NCBI RefSeq assembly: GCF_014596945.1
Contig: NZ_JACVXB010000001.1
Location: 990,314 to 1,054,313 of the forward strand
Direction: 5' to 3'
DNA: 64,000 nucleotides
Source: Aestuariibaculum sediminum
GTDB taxonomy: Bacteria > Bacteroidota > Bacteroidia > Flavobacteriales > Flavobacteriaceae
The notes under the pieces: generated by a model
The model's database searches: none
The model's input: only the letters and a program-made list of their open reading frames with translations
Told to the model about the DNA's origin: nothing
Position numbers and translations under genes: made by a program
Part shown: positions 8,434 to 18,345 of the stretch, piece by piece
Numbering within the stretch: the stretch's first letter is position 1
Layout: the number at the start of each line of letters is the position of its first letter

Positions 8434-8459
8434 AAAAGCGAACCACCAGGTTCGCTTTT
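8434..8459. terminator. bidirectional terminator
   Basis: A perfect stem GCGAACC / GGTTCGC with loop ACCA is extended by A-run and T-run, so it can end both the EamA gene (+) and the TerB-like gene (-). Confidence 0.8.
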
Positions 8460-8484
8460 CAATTTTATGAAAAATGAATAATCA

Positions 8485-8916
8485 TTATTTATTCATATTC
8501 TTCATTTCGTCACTAAATGTATCTAAATCAACACCATTGGCTACCAATGTAAGCGCCTTGTCGACAATATATTTAACGTTTTCAGGATGAAAACCAAGAC
8601 CAACTGCTATTTTTCTAAGTAAAAGCTCTTCTAAATCTCCTTTAATATGATCTACATAAACCATACGAGCTAAGTCGAACAAACGCTCTAAGCGTCTGTC
8701 GTAATCGTGTGGAGGGTTAATAGGATGCGTCTTGTAATCTTTTAAGATTATTTTATAATCTGCTTCACTAATATCTAAGTTTCTTGCTAATCTGTCTAAA
8801 AAGGCACGTTCATCACTAGAAATGAATCCGTCGGCCATAGCAACGCGAACGATAGCCGCAAAATGGTCTTCGTTACGCTTTTTAAATCCACTGTCAAATA
8901 AATCTGAAAACGACAT
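8485..8916 (-). CDS. TerB-like (tellurite-resistance TerB fold) protein
   Basis: A 143-residue, all-helical acidic protein. The stretch 'AIVRVAMADGFISSDERAFL' with its D-x-S-x-D-E core is the hallmark of the TerB/DjlA-like fold, repeated in weaker form near the C-terminus. TerB-like proteins are cytoplasmic or membrane-associated and may bind metal ions; tellurite resistance itself is not implied because no other ter gene is near. It is a monocistronic gene converging with the EamA gene. Confidence 0.82.
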   Translation of the reverse strand: MSFSDLFDSGFKKRNEDHFAAIVRVAMADGFISSDERAFLDRLARNLDISEADYKIILKDYKTHPINPPHDYDRRLERLFDLARMVYVDHIKGDLEELLLRKIAVGLGFHPENVKYIVDKALTLVANGVDLDTFSDEMKNMNK

Positions 8917-9154
8917 AAGTTTAATTGTTTTAAAAGTGATGCAAACCTACATATTTTTTAACAATTTTCTTATAAAAAAACATTTGAAAATGAGATTTTG
9001 TCTTAAATATTTTCTAGTAGTAAGCCTTTAGCCGTATGGGTTTATGCTTCATTTGATAAATCAATTTATGTCGGAATTAGATTCTTGATTAAATAAGAAA
9101 TAGGATTCATCGAATTCTAATTTAGAATATCAATTAAAAAAGGAATGTAAACCG

Positions 9155-9162
9155 TATCTTTG
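9155..9162 (+). promoter_or_regulatory. probable -7 element of the mfd promoter
   Basis: TATCTTTG matches the Bacteroidetes -7 consensus TANNTTTG and sits 24 bases before the mfd GTG start. No good -33 TTTG is visible. Confidence 0.45.
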
Positions 9163-9186
9163 CAACTTTAAAAACCCAATAACGAG

Positions 9187-12100
9187 GTGAGTAAAATAGA
9201 TATCTCGAAAACCTACGAACAGCTTTTGCAAACGCAAAAACTGCAGAACGCTATTGCCAATTCCGAAACCAGAGTGCATTTAAAGGGCCTCGTAGGATCG
9301 GCATTTTCTTTTGTAATTTCCAATGTGTTTAAAGTAAGCGCAAAGCCTTTTTTATTAGTATTTAATGATAAAGAAGAGGCTGCTTTTTATCTCAACGATT
9401 TAGAACACCTTTGTGGAAATACAGAGGTATTATTCTATCCAGGAAGTTACCGCAGGCCTTATCAAATTGAAGAAACCAATAATGCCAATGTACTATTGCG
9501 TGCTGAGGTTTTAAACCGCATAAATTCGCGAAAAAAACCTGCAATTATTGTAACCTATCCAGATGCGCTTTTCGAACAGGTGGTCACTAGAAAGGAATTA
9601 GAGCGGAATACCTTAAAAATTGGAGTAAGCGATAAATTGTCTATCGACTTTGTTAATGAAATCCTTTTTGAATACCAGTTTAAGCGGGTTGATTTTGTAA
9701 CGGAGCCTGGTGAGTTTTCGGTGCGTGGAGGAATTGTTGATGTGTTTTCATTTTCACATGATGAACCTTATCGTATTGAGTTTTTTGGAGACGAAGTGGA
9801 TAGTATACGCACCTTCGATGTGGAAACACAGCTTTCGGTAAATCAGATAAAAAAAATAGACATCATTCCTAATGTAGCCAACAAGTTATTACAGGAAAGC
9901 AGACAGAGTTTCTTTAAATATATCGCGCAAAAAACTGTGGTTTGTGTTAAAAATGCCGAATTATTGTTTTCGCGAATCGATGATTTTTATGAGAAGGCTG
10001 AGGACGCTTTCAAAACGTTGTCGGCCGATATAAAGCATGCTAAACCAGAGGAGTTATTCTGTAATGCGGAGTTATTAAAAAGACAACTTTTAGGATTTTC
10101 TTTAGTTGAATTTGGAAGAACATCAATTTTCAGTGCAAATGAACTAATTGAATTTCATACCACACCCCAACCTTCGTTTAATAAGCAATTCAATTTATTA
10201 ATTGAAGATTTAAATGCGAATCATGAAGAAGGTTTTACCAATTATATAGCTTGCGTAAGCGAACAGCAAGCCAAGCGTTTTCATGATATTTTCGACGATT
10301 CTAACCTCGATGTAAAGCAATATTCTACCATCATTTTATCCTTACATCAAGGGTTTATTGATGCCGATAGTAAAATAGCTTGCTACACCGATCATCAAAT
10401 ATTTGAGCGTTATCATAAATTTAATGTTAAAAATGGTTATGCCAAAAAGCAGGCTATTACTTTAAAGGAATTAACCAATTTAGATATCGGTGATTATGTT
10501 ACCCATATCGACCATGGTATAGGGCGCTTTGGGGGGTTGCAGAAAATAGATGTTGATGGCAATAAGCAAGAGGCTATAAAATTAGTATACGGCGAGCGCG
10601 ATGTATTATATTTAAGTATTTATTCGCTACATAAAATAACCAAGTTTAATGGTAAAGACGGGAAACCCCCAAAAATCTATAAATTAGGTAGTAGTGCCTG
10701 GAAAAACTTAAAAGAAAAAACAAAGTCGCGCGTTAAGCATGTCGCTTTCAACTTAATAAAACTTTACGCCAAACGTAAAACCGAAAAAGGCTTTCAGTAT
10801 AAACCAGACAGTTATATGCAACATGAGCTGGAAGCGTCATTTATTTATGAAGATACACCCGATCAAAGTACTGCGACTGCTGATATAAAAGCTGACATGG
10901 AAAGCGAGCGCCCAATGGATCGATTGGTGTGTGGTGATGTAGGTTTTGGTAAAACAGAAGTTGCCATTCGAGCAGCTTTTAAAGCCGTTGATAATGGAAA
11001 ACAGGTTGCTGTATTGGTACCTACAACTATTTTAGCATATCAACATTATCGTACGTTTAGAAAACGACTCAAAGATTTTCCGGTAACTGTAGATTACGTA
11101 AATAGATTTAGAACAGCAAAAGAAAAACGCGAAACTCTTACTGGTGTTGAAAATGGAAGCGTGGATATTATTATAGGCACCCATCAACTGGCTAATAAAA
11201 CGGTTAAGTTTAAAGATTTAGGATTATTGATCGTAGATGAGGAGCAAAAATTCGGGGTAGCAGTAAAGGAAAAGCTAAAAACGATAAAAGAAAATGTCGA
11301 TGTATTAACATTAACTGCGACTCCTATTCCGAGAACACTTCAGTTTAGTTTAATGGCAGCAAGAGATTTATCGGTGATAACCACACCGCCGCCAAATAGA
11401 TATCCAATAGAAAGTCACGTTATTCGTTTTAATGAAGAAACCATTCGGGATGCGGTGAGTTACGAAATAGAACGTGGCGGACAAATTTTCTTTATTCATA
11501 ACCGAATTGAAAATATTAAAGAAGTTGCAGGAATGATTCAACGTTTGGTTCCCGATGCTAAAATTGGTGTAGGGCACGGACAAATGGATGGAAAAAAACT
11601 GGAGCAACTTATGTTATCGTTTATGGACGGTGGTTTCGATGTATTGGTGAGTACCACCATTATTGAAAGCGGACTCGATGTTCCCAATGCCAATACCATT
11701 TTTATAAATAATGCCAATAATTTTGGATTAAGTGATTTGCACCAAATGCGAGGCCGTGTAGGGCGAAGCAATAAGAAAGCCTTTTGTTATTTTATTACCC
11801 CAGAATACTCGGCTATGACCGACGATGCTAGAAAACGTATTACAGCGCTAGAGCAGTTTACCGAATTGGGAAGCGGATTTAATATTGCCATGAAAGATTT
11901 AGAAATACGGGGTGCAGGAGATTTGTTAGGCGGTGAGCAAAGTGGTTTTATTAATGAAATAGGTTTTGATACGTATCAGAAAATTTTAAATGAAGCTATT
12001 GAAGAGTTAAAAGAAAACGAATTTAAGGATTTGTATGAGGACAATGAAGATAAAAAAGAATACGTTAAAGATGTAACTATTGATACCGATTTTGAGTTAT

Positions 12101-12528
12101 TATTTCCAGATGATTACGTAAACAATATTACCGAACGATTAAGTTTGTATACGCAGTTAAACGGATTAAAAACTGAAGAAGAGTTAAATAAATTTGAAAG
12201 CGAGCTTATTGACCGTTTTGGAGAGTTGCCTAAGCAAGTGTCAGATTTATTAAATAGTGTGCGTATAAAATGGATTGCAACTAAGATTGGATTCGAAAAA
12301 GTCATTATGAAACAAGGTAAGTTTATAGGTTATTTTATAAACGATCAGCAAAGTAGTTTTTATCAAAGCAAGAATTTTACCAGGGTGCTTCAATTTGTGC
12401 AAAACAATGCTTCGGCTTGTAAAATGAAAGAGAAACAAACCCGAAATGGTTTAAGATTATTACTTACATTTGATAATATTAAATCGGTAGATCAGGCTTT
12501 AAAATCTATCCAGCCAATTTTGGCTTAA
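9187..12528 (+). CDS. mfd: transcription-repair coupling factor Mfd
   Basis: A full-length 1113-residue protein that removes RNA polymerase stalled at DNA lesions and recruits nucleotide-excision repair. Domain order is normal: UvrB-like N-terminal region; CarD/RNA-polymerase-interaction domain at about 430-495 ('LDIGDYVTHIDHGIGRFGGL'); superfamily 2 translocase with Walker A 'GDVGFGKTEVAIRAAF' at about 583, 'VDEEQKFG' at about 682, 'TLTATPIPRTLQFS' and 'QMRGRVGRS'; and a TRCF C-terminal domain at about 970-1070. It starts at GTG and no better ATG is near. The thioredoxin-like gene follows after three bases. Confidence 0.97.
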   Translation: MSKIDISKTYEQLLQTQKLQNAIANSETRVHLKGLVGSAFSFVISNVFKVSAKPFLLVFNDKEEAAFYLNDLEHLCGNTEVLFYPGSYRRPYQIEETNNANVLLRAEVLNRINSRKKPAIIVTYPDALFEQVVTRKELERNTLKIGVSDKLSIDFVNEILFEYQFKRVDFVTEPGEFSVRGGIVDVFSFSHDEPYRIEFFGDEVDSIRTFDVETQLSVNQIKKIDIIPNVANKLLQESRQSFFKYIAQKTVVCVKNAELLFSRIDDFYEKAEDAFKTLSADIKHAKPEELFCNAELLKRQLLGFSLVEFGRTSIFSANELIEFHTTPQPSFNKQFNLLIEDLNANHEEGFTNYIACVSEQQAKRFHDIFDDSNLDVKQYSTIILSLHQGFIDADSKIACYTDHQIFERYHKFNVKNGYAKKQAITLKELTNLDIGDYVTHIDHGIGRFGGLQKIDVDGNKQEAIKLVYGERDVLYLSIYSLHKITKFNGKDGKPPKIYKLGSSAWKNLKEKTKSRVKHVAFNLIKLYAKRKTEKGFQYKPDSYMQHELEASFIYEDTPDQSTATADIKADMESERPMDRLVCGDVGFGKTEVAIRAAFKAVDNGKQVAVLVPTTILAYQHYRTFRKRLKDFPVTVDYVNRFRTAKEKRETLTGVENGSVDIIIGTHQLANKTVKFKDLGLLIVDEEQKFGVAVKEKLKTIKENVDVLTLTATPIPRTLQFSLMAARDLSVITTPPPNRYPIESHVIRFNEETIRDAVSYEIERGGQIFFIHNRIENIKEVAGMIQRLVPDAKIGVGHGQMDGKKLEQLMLSFMDGGFDVLVSTTIIESGLDVPNANTIFINNANNFGLSDLHQMRGRVGRSNKKAFCYFITPEYSAMTDDARKRITALEQFTELGSGFNIAMKDLEIRGAGDLLGGEQSGFINEIGFDTYQKILNEAIEELKENEFKDLYEDNEDKKEYVKDVTIDTDFELLFPDDYVNNITERLSLYTQLNGLKTEEELNKFESELIDRFGELPKQVSDLLNSVRIKWIATKIGFEKVIMKQGKFIGYFINDQQSSFYQSKNFTRVLQFVQNNASACKMKEKQTRNGLRLLLTFDNIKSVDQALKSIQPILA

Positions 12529-12531
12529 TAA

Positions 12532-13896
12532 TTGAAAACAAGTAAATTACAAAAGAGTAATATTTTGAAAAGGATTTTAATTTTATTCGTTTTAATTTCA
12601 AATTTTATAATGGCTCAGCATACCATTAAAGGGGTGTTTTCGCCTCCCGAAGAATTTCGTGTTGCTGTGTTATATAAAGTTACCCCAACCATTTCAGAAT
12701 ATATTACCCATGCCCAAGTTGATGAAAAAGGACGCTTTGAAATTTCTTTAGATTCTACAGTAACCAAAGGCATGTATCGTATTGTTTATGCTATTCCTGA
12801 AGAGGATTATAATTTCGATATTATTTACAACAAAAAGGAGGATATTAGTCTAACTTTTAATTCTGAAACCGGGCTAAAAATACTTTCTTCTTCAGAAAAT
12901 AAATTAATGGCGTCATATAATAATAGCATGTCCATGATTACCCATAGTATTAATAATTTTTACCGCGAAAAAAGTAAAGATACGACAGCACTTGTTTCTA
13001 TTTTTAAAACACAGCGTGAAGCTCAAAAAGGCTTTGAAGATTTAGCAAAAAACACCATTGCTCTTCATTTTATAAAGGCTAATAGACCTTATATTCCTGA
13101 GCATTACGAAGAAGCGGAGACATATAGTAAAAATTTAAGAATTCATTATTTCGATCATGTAAATTTTACAAGTAAAACATTGCAAAGCTCAAATTTTTTA
13201 AACGAGCGAATGGTAAATTATGTGTTCGGTACCGCTGTAGATTCTATAAACAGGGATGCCAATTACAAAAAGAATATAAACGTGTTTTGTAAAGCCATGA
13301 AAAATGCGCCTCTTGAGATTAAGCGTACACTATTGGTGGATTTATGGGAACAAATGCGCGATTTAAATTATGAAAAAGTTGCTAACTATATTTCGGACAC
13401 CTACCTTATAGATATTGCAAAATCTTTAAACGATAAAGAATTATTGGAAGGTTTAACCTTATATAAAAACACCTCTATCGGCAGGGTTGCGCCAGATTTT
13501 TCTTTTGAAATGAAAAAAGGGAATTCAAAAGTTAATACAAAATTAAGTGAGTTAGCAGAGGCTAAAACATATATCGTAGTGTTTTGGAGTAGTACTTGTG
13601 GGCATTGCTTAGATGAAATTCCGCAACTTAGAGATTTTATAAAAACAAAAACAAAAGAAGAGATTAGGGTAATTGCAGTGGGGCTAGAAGATGAACCCTA
13701 TAACTGGAAAAGCATGACCTACGATTATCCTAACTTTATTCATGTTTATGGTGCTGGACACTGGGATAATGAAATTGGAAATAATTATGGTGTAACCGCA
13801 ACACCATCATATTTTATATTAGACGCGGAAAAGCGTATTATTGCCAAGCCTGAAGATATTGATGCTTTGATAGGGTATTTTAAATTGCAAAAGTAG
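12532..13896 (+). CDS. TlpA-like thioredoxin-domain protein, secreted
   Basis: A protein of up to 454 residues with an N-terminal beta domain of the DUF4369 type seen in Bacteroidetes TlpA proteins (about 28-110), a helical middle, and a C-terminal thioredoxin fold with redox motif 'FWSSTCGHCLDEIPQL' (C356 and C359). It should act as a periplasmic disulfide reductase or oxidoreductase. The TTG at 12532, directly after the mfd stop, gives a 12-residue leader before the signal peptide. A second TTG at 12565 would give a neat signal ('MKRILILFVLISNFIMAQ') and is an equally good or better start. It is co-oriented and probably co-transcribed with mfd. Confidence 0.88.
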   Translation: MKTSKLQKSNILKRILILFVLISNFIMAQHTIKGVFSPPEEFRVAVLYKVTPTISEYITHAQVDEKGRFEISLDSTVTKGMYRIVYAIPEEDYNFDIIYNKKEDISLTFNSETGLKILSSSENKLMASYNNSMSMITHSINNFYREKSKDTTALVSIFKTQREAQKGFEDLAKNTIALHFIKANRPYIPEHYEEAETYSKNLRIHYFDHVNFTSKTLQSSNFLNERMVNYVFGTAVDSINRDANYKKNINVFCKAMKNAPLEIKRTLLVDLWEQMRDLNYEKVANYISDTYLIDIAKSLNDKELLEGLTLYKNTSIGRVAPDFSFEMKKGNSKVNTKLSELAEAKTYIVVFWSSTCGHCLDEIPQLRDFIKTKTKEEIRVIAVGLEDEPYNWKSMTYDYPNFIHVYGAGHWDNEIGNNYGVTATPSYFILDAEKRIIAKPEDIDALIGYFKLQK

Positions 13897-13900
13897 ATTC

Positions 13901-14719
13901 TTATAATTGTTGTAAAAAGTCAAATAATTTATAATCTTTAGCTAAATTTAATTTTTTCTTAATTCTGTAACGTGCTGTTTCCACACTCCTTGGCGAAACA
14001 TTAATTAACTTTGAAACTTCTTTTGTTCGCATATTGGCAAGCACATATGTGCAGTGCTTCAGTTCGTTTACGCTAAGGTCTGGAGCTGCTTTTTTTAGTT
14101 TTTTAAAAAAATTGGGGCGGCCTTTTTCAAATTGAATTTTAAAATCATTCCAGATTTCTTCTTCATTAATAAGTGTCTTTAATGCCTTTTCAATACTTAA
14201 CAATTTGTTTGGAGATATTGTTTTTTCAGACGCTATTAATTGTGATACTTTATCGGCAATGTTGTTTATTTTATCGTTGTATATTGAAAGTTGTAAAATT
14301 TTAGAGAACAGGATCCGTTCATTTGATTTTAATAATTTAGTTATTTCTTCATTTTTAGAATTTAATGAGGCATTTTTCTTTTCTATTTCTAAATAATTTA
14401 AGCGATTTATATTTAGCGCCTTGTTTCTTTTCAAGGCCTTTTTGTTAAGATGAATAAAAATACCCTGTATAATTGATAATAAGCAAAGCGTTACAATGAG
14501 AAAGGTAATAATATGGTTATGACTAACACTATTTTTTTGATTATTACTGTCGTTGCTAGGGTTGGATGATAAAATAGTTGTTAGATGCATTTTAGAAATA
14601 GAAGCATCATGATCAACCCGATTCGTATAACACGCCATAAGTGTGAAACAAATCATTGAAATAATTATTGATTTAATATCATTTTTAAACCTAACCATAA
14701 TTATAGAGGTAAATGTCAT
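13901..14719 (-). CDS. membrane-anchored LuxR-type HTH regulator
   Basis: A 272-residue protein with two membrane-targeting stretches: an N-terminal signal ending in a lipobox-like 'ICFTLMACYTN' and a transmembrane helix at about 69-91 ('IITFLIVTLCLLSIIQGIFI'). A coiled coil (about 95-140) and a C-terminal LuxR/GerE helix-turn-helix (about 213-270, 'LSVNELKHCTYVLANMRTKE', 'VSPRSVETARYRIKKKLNL') follow. Related Bacteroidetes proteins carry a large periplasmic TPR sensor between the two hydrophobic stretches, while here only about 45 residues remain. The alternative start 'MVRFKNDIK' (ATG at 14698) is plausible. The gene converges with the TlpA-like gene, four bases apart. Confidence 0.85.
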   Translation of the reverse strand: MTFTSIIMVRFKNDIKSIIISMICFTLMACYTNRVDHDASISKMHLTTILSSNPSNDSNNQKNSVSHNHIITFLIVTLCLLSIIQGIFIHLNKKALKRNKALNINRLNYLEIEKKNASLNSKNEEITKLLKSNERILFSKILQLSIYNDKINNIADKVSQLIASEKTISPNKLLSIEKALKTLINEEEIWNDFKIQFEKGRPNFFKKLKKAAPDLSVNELKHCTYVLANMRTKEVSKLINVSPRSVETARYRIKKKLNLAKDYKLFDFLQQL

Positions 14720-14784
14720 GTTTATGACATTAATTAAGTTAATGGTGTTACAAGACGTTAGGGTTAGGGTTTGCGTTAATTTTT

Positions 14785-14813
14785 ATGTTATAAATTAAAA
14801 GATGTTATAAATT
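14785..14813. repeat. 12-bp direct repeat upstream of the LuxR-type regulator gene
   Basis: ATGTTATAAATT occurs twice, spaced 17 bases start to start, 66-94 bases upstream of the regulator's start codon. This could be a regulator binding site; in such AT-rich DNA it could also be chance. Confidence 0.3.
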
Positions 14814-14967
14814 TCAAGGAGAGTATTGAAATTTATTAAATCAGAGCGGATGATAAGTTTATCATAATAAATGTACGAAATTCATTAGAGATTTAAAAGA
14901 ATTTTAACATGTAATTGTATGAATATATATGAATATAAGTCTTTTGTGGTTTTAATACGAGGTTAAG

Positions 14968-16590
14968 TTAAGCCTTATATTTTGAAACTATGTTTATAAG
15001 TTCGTGTGATAGATACGGTTTTGACAAAAATTCATTGATTCCAATGTTCAAGCATTTTTTACGTTCGTTGTTCATGGTATTAGCGGTACAAGCTATAATA
15101 GGAGTTGTTAATTTTAATTTATTTCTAATGTGTTTAGAACAGGTATAGCCGTCCATAATTGGCATCTGTAAATCCATAAGTATTAAGCTATAATTGTTCT
15201 TCTGAATTTGTTTTAAAGCTATTTTTCCATTCGAAGCTAAATCTACACGGGCATGATGTTTTGTTAAAATTGTTTTAGCAAGCTGTTGATTGAACTTGTT
15301 GTCTTCAACAATAAGAATATTTAAATCACTTAGTTTTGTCGAACCTTGTTTATTTGTTCTTAGTTTTGGTAATGGGTTTGGGATATTGAAAGGAATATCT
15401 ATTAAAATTGTGGTGCCACTATTAACAATACTATCTACCTTTATTTTACCGTTAAATAGTGCTACTAATTTTTTTACAAGTGTTAAACCTATGCCTACGC
15501 CTTCATATCTTTTGGTGCTAAAATTTTCTATTTGAAAGAAATTTTTAAAAATCAATTTTAACTTATTTTGAGGAATGCCTATTCCAGTATCTTTTATTTT
15601 AAACCTTATATAAGCTTTGTTGGTGTTTATACAAAGTAATTTAACCTGCATTGAAATAAAACCCTTATGGGTGAATTTTATTGCGTTATTTAAAACATGT
15701 AGAAATAATTGAGATAATTTTGGCTTATCAAATTCTAAAATGTCAGGAATGTTAGCATCGATGTTATAGTTTAATGTTAAACCTTTTTCGTTCGCTGGTT
15801 GTTCTGTAATTTTTATGATGTATTCGCACAATTCACGAATGGAATTTGGTGAATTTTTTAAATGAAGTTTCCCTTTTTTTAAGTTCTTTATATCTAGAAT
15901 GTCATTTAAAAGTACTTTTAATTGCGTGCCTGCTTCGTTTATAATTCCCGAGTAAGTTTGAGCTTCTTTTGTTTTTAAATGTTTGGAAAGTAAATCGTTA
16001 AAGCCAATAATTGCATTTAAAGGTGTTCTTATTTCATGATTCATGTTTGAAAGGAAATCGTCTTTAATTTTGGATAAATTTTGGATTTTGTGATTTTCCC
16101 GTTTTAAAATGATTAAATCCATAATAGTACGGGCGTACATTGTTAAAACATCTATTAAACACTTATCTGTTTTTTTCGGAAGTATATCATAAACACAAAG
16201 CGTCCCAATTATCTGCCCTTTTGGTGTTACAATAGGTACGCCTGCATAAAACCTAAAATCATGTTTTTTAATTAAAGGGTTGTTTGTAAATTGTTCATCT
16301 AACTTCAGGTCTTCTATAATAAGAGGCGATTTATTATTTATAACATAATTGTTGGGAGAAAATTTTCGGTGAATGCTTTTTATATCTATTCCTGTTTTAG
16401 ATTTATACCAAATGCGATCTTGATCAATTAATGTAATTAGAACTACAGGAATATTTATTTGATAAGATATTAGTTGTGTAATATTATCAAATTGGTCTTC
16501 TTTTGAAGTTTTTAAAATGTTGTAAAAATGTAGTTGCTTTAGTCTTTTAACCTCTTCTTTGGCCTTGAAGGCTTTTGTTACTATCTTCAT
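14968..16590 (-). CDS. hybrid sensor histidine kinase (GAF, HisKA, HATPase_c, receiver)
   Basis: A 540-residue soluble hybrid kinase. A GAF-type sensor (about 30-160, ending 'AGVPIVTPKGQIIGTLCVYD') precedes HisKA with H185 in 'FLSNMNHEIRTPLNAIIGF', HATPase_c with 'DTGIGIPQNKL' and 'GVGIGLTLVKKL', and a C-terminal receiver with phospho-acceptor D473 in 'LILMDLQMPIMDGYT'. There is no transmembrane segment, so it senses a cytoplasmic signal. No response regulator with an output domain is adjacent; the nearby LuxR-type protein has no receiver. A phosphorelay to a distant partner is likely. Confidence 0.93.
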   Translation of the reverse strand: MKIVTKAFKAKEEVKRLKQLHFYNILKTSKEDQFDNITQLISYQINIPVVLITLIDQDRIWYKSKTGIDIKSIHRKFSPNNYVINNKSPLIIEDLKLDEQFTNNPLIKKHDFRFYAGVPIVTPKGQIIGTLCVYDILPKKTDKCLIDVLTMYARTIMDLIILKRENHKIQNLSKIKDDFLSNMNHEIRTPLNAIIGFNDLLSKHLKTKEAQTYSGIINEAGTQLKVLLNDILDIKNLKKGKLHLKNSPNSIRELCEYIIKITEQPANEKGLTLNYNIDANIPDILEFDKPKLSQLFLHVLNNAIKFTHKGFISMQVKLLCINTNKAYIRFKIKDTGIGIPQNKLKLIFKNFFQIENFSTKRYEGVGIGLTLVKKLVALFNGKIKVDSIVNSGTTILIDIPFNIPNPLPKLRTNKQGSTKLSDLNILIVEDNKFNQQLAKTILTKHHARVDLASNGKIALKQIQKNNYSLILMDLQMPIMDGYTCSKHIRNKLKLTTPIIACTANTMNNERKKCLNIGINEFLSKPYLSHELINIVSKYKA

Positions 16591-16819
16591 AATGAAAGTT
16601 TTTAGTGATAACTACAGGAGAGGGATTTTTATAAGTAGCTATTTATCAGTAAAATTGGTAACTAAAATGATTTGATATAAGAATGTAGGGCGAATGCTGT
16701 AGGAAATATGGAAAATGAAGTGTGTATGAAGTAATTTATGTTAATATTGATCTATAAGTAATTTAAAAAGATTAAACAGTTTTATTTGTAAGCATTTGTT
16801 AGTATTCTGAAGAAGTATA

Positions 16820-17179
16820 TTAAAAATGGTAGAATGCATCTTTAAGATGCTCAATATTAAATGTTTTATTCATTTTGGTTATTGCAATAATGTCAAAACG
16901 CACTTCAAGGTTTATGTTAAATGTATTTATATACGCATCGACAGCTTTAACAAGGTTTTTAATTTGCTTTGGCTTTACAAAATCTTCAGGGTTTCCAAAA
17001 CCGGTGCTTGACCGTGTTTTTACCTCAATAACTGCCAAAACATTGCTGTGTTGGGCAATTATATCAATTTCTGCTTTATCAAAACGGTAGTTTCGCTCTA
17101 AAATGGAATATCCGTTATTTATCAGATAATCAACTGCTAACTGCTCACCTTTTTTGCCTAAATCGTTGTGTTGTGCCAT
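16820..17179 (-). CDS. YraN-family (UPF0102) endonuclease-like protein
   Basis: A 119-residue protein with the restriction-endonuclease-like core of UPF0102 ('RFDKAEIDIIAQHSNVLAVI' followed by EVKTRSS, an E-x-D / E-x-K pattern). The length is normal for the family, whose cellular role is not established but is linked to recombination or DNA processing. It lies five bases downstream of the metal permease gene and appears to be the last gene of that operon. Confidence 0.92.
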   Translation of the reverse strand: MAQHNDLGKKGEQLAVDYLINNGYSILERNYRFDKAEIDIIAQHSNVLAVIEVKTRSSTGFGNPEDFVKPKQIKNLVKAVDAYINTFNINLEVRFDIIAITKMNKTFNIEHLKDAFYHF

Positions 17180-17184
17180 AAATT

Positions 17185-18345
17185 TTAGCCTCTAAACAAG
17201 AAGAAATCCTCTTTCATATCTTCAATTTGAGCATTTTCATTAGTTATTATATAGTCGATAGCCTGAGTCGTAAAGTCGTCTCCTTTTTTGGTTAATGAAA
17301 CAATGTTGTTTTTTATAGTAATCATATTGTTTTTTAAAGCTAAATCTAAAACTGATCTCGAGCGCACTTTTTGCCAATTAATGTGTTCGTTTAAATGGTT
17401 TACATGACGTTCACTTTCTTCGTTATGATTTTTTAAGTGAAGTAAAAATGTAAGCAGCGAGACCTCGGTGCGTTGTTGTTTTTCTCTGTAAAATACGGCT
17501 ATTATTCCTTTATTAGGGGCAAATAAATAGACCATTAGAAAAATAAGCCCTAACATGGTTGTTATAGATCCAGCAATTGAGGCATCTAGCCAGTGCGCTA
17601 TCCAATAACCAGATATAGCCGAAAATACACCGAAAAATATAGCTAAGCCAAGCATTTTTTTCAAGTCAGTGGTTAATAAATACGCGGTGGCAGCTGGTGC
17701 AATCATAAGAGCTACCACCAATATAGCTCCAACGGCATCAAAAGCGCCTACTGTTGTTATAGAAGATATCGTCATTAAGCTATAATGCATGATGGCGGGC
17801 GAAAAACCTAGTGATGCCGATAAGCCTACATCAAAAGTAGAGACTTTTAATTCCTTAAAGAATGCGATTAGTAAGCCTATGGTTATCGTTAAAATGCTTC
17901 CGATAATCCACATGGATTTTGGCCCAATATCAATACCTGATATAATTAGCCTGTCAAAAGGAGCAAAAGCCAATTCTCCCAGTAAAACGGCATCAACATC
18001 TAAGTGAATATCGTTGGCATTTTTGGCTATTAAAATAACGCCAATACTAAACAGGGCAGGAAATACTAATCCTATGGCAGTATCTTCTTTAACTAAGCCT
18101 GTTTTTTGAATGTGTTCGACCAAAATTACGGTTATAATACCGGTAATTGCGGCTAATAATATTAAAAAAGGAGAATTTAAATCTTGTGTGATAAAGAAAC
18201 CAATAACAATACCTGGCAATATAGAATGACTAATAGCGTCGCTTATCATAGCCATCTTTCGAAGCACTAAAAACGTCCCTGGAATGGCGCAGGCTATGGC
18301 TACTAAACTAGCAATTATTTGTATTTCAAGTTGCGCGCTATTCAT
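17185..18345 (-). CDS. TroD/TroC-type metal ABC transporter permease with C-terminal winged helix
   Basis: A 386-residue protein. Residues 1-280 are an ABC-3 family permease with about eight to nine membrane helices ('GTFLVLRKMAMISDAISHSI', 'GAILVVALMIAPAATAYLLT'). The C-terminal 90 residues are soluble and look like a DtxR-type winged helix ('RSRSVLDLALKNNMITIKNN', 'IVSLTKKGDDFTTQAIDY'). It overlaps the other permease gene by eight bases, so the two probably form a heterodimeric channel for Mn, Fe or Zn. The fused domain could sense metal or close the channel; similar fusions occur in Treponema- and Bacteroidetes-type Tro systems. Confidence 0.92.
   Translation of the reverse strand: MNSAQLEIQIIASLVAIACAIPGTFLVLRKMAMISDAISHSILPGIVIGFFITQDLNSPFLILLAAITGIITVILVEHIQKTGLVKEDTAIGLVFPALFSIGVILIAKNANDIHLDVDAVLLGELAFAPFDRLIISGIDIGPKSMWIIGSILTITIGLLIAFFKELKVSTFDVGLSASLGFSPAIMHYSLMTISSITTVGAFDAVGAILVVALMIAPAATAYLLTTDLKKMLGLAIFFGVFSAISGYWIAHWLDASIAGSITTMLGLIFLMVYLFAPNKGIIAVFYREKQQRTEVSLLTFLLHLKNHNEESERHVNHLNEHINWQKVRSRSVLDLALKNNMITIKNNIVSLTKKGDDFTTQAIDYIITNENAQIEDMKEDFFLFRG

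Noticed and set aside
14755-14775. Telomere-like repeat GTTAGGGTTAGGGTTT
   Set aside because: Only two and a half units in an intergenic region; probably chance.
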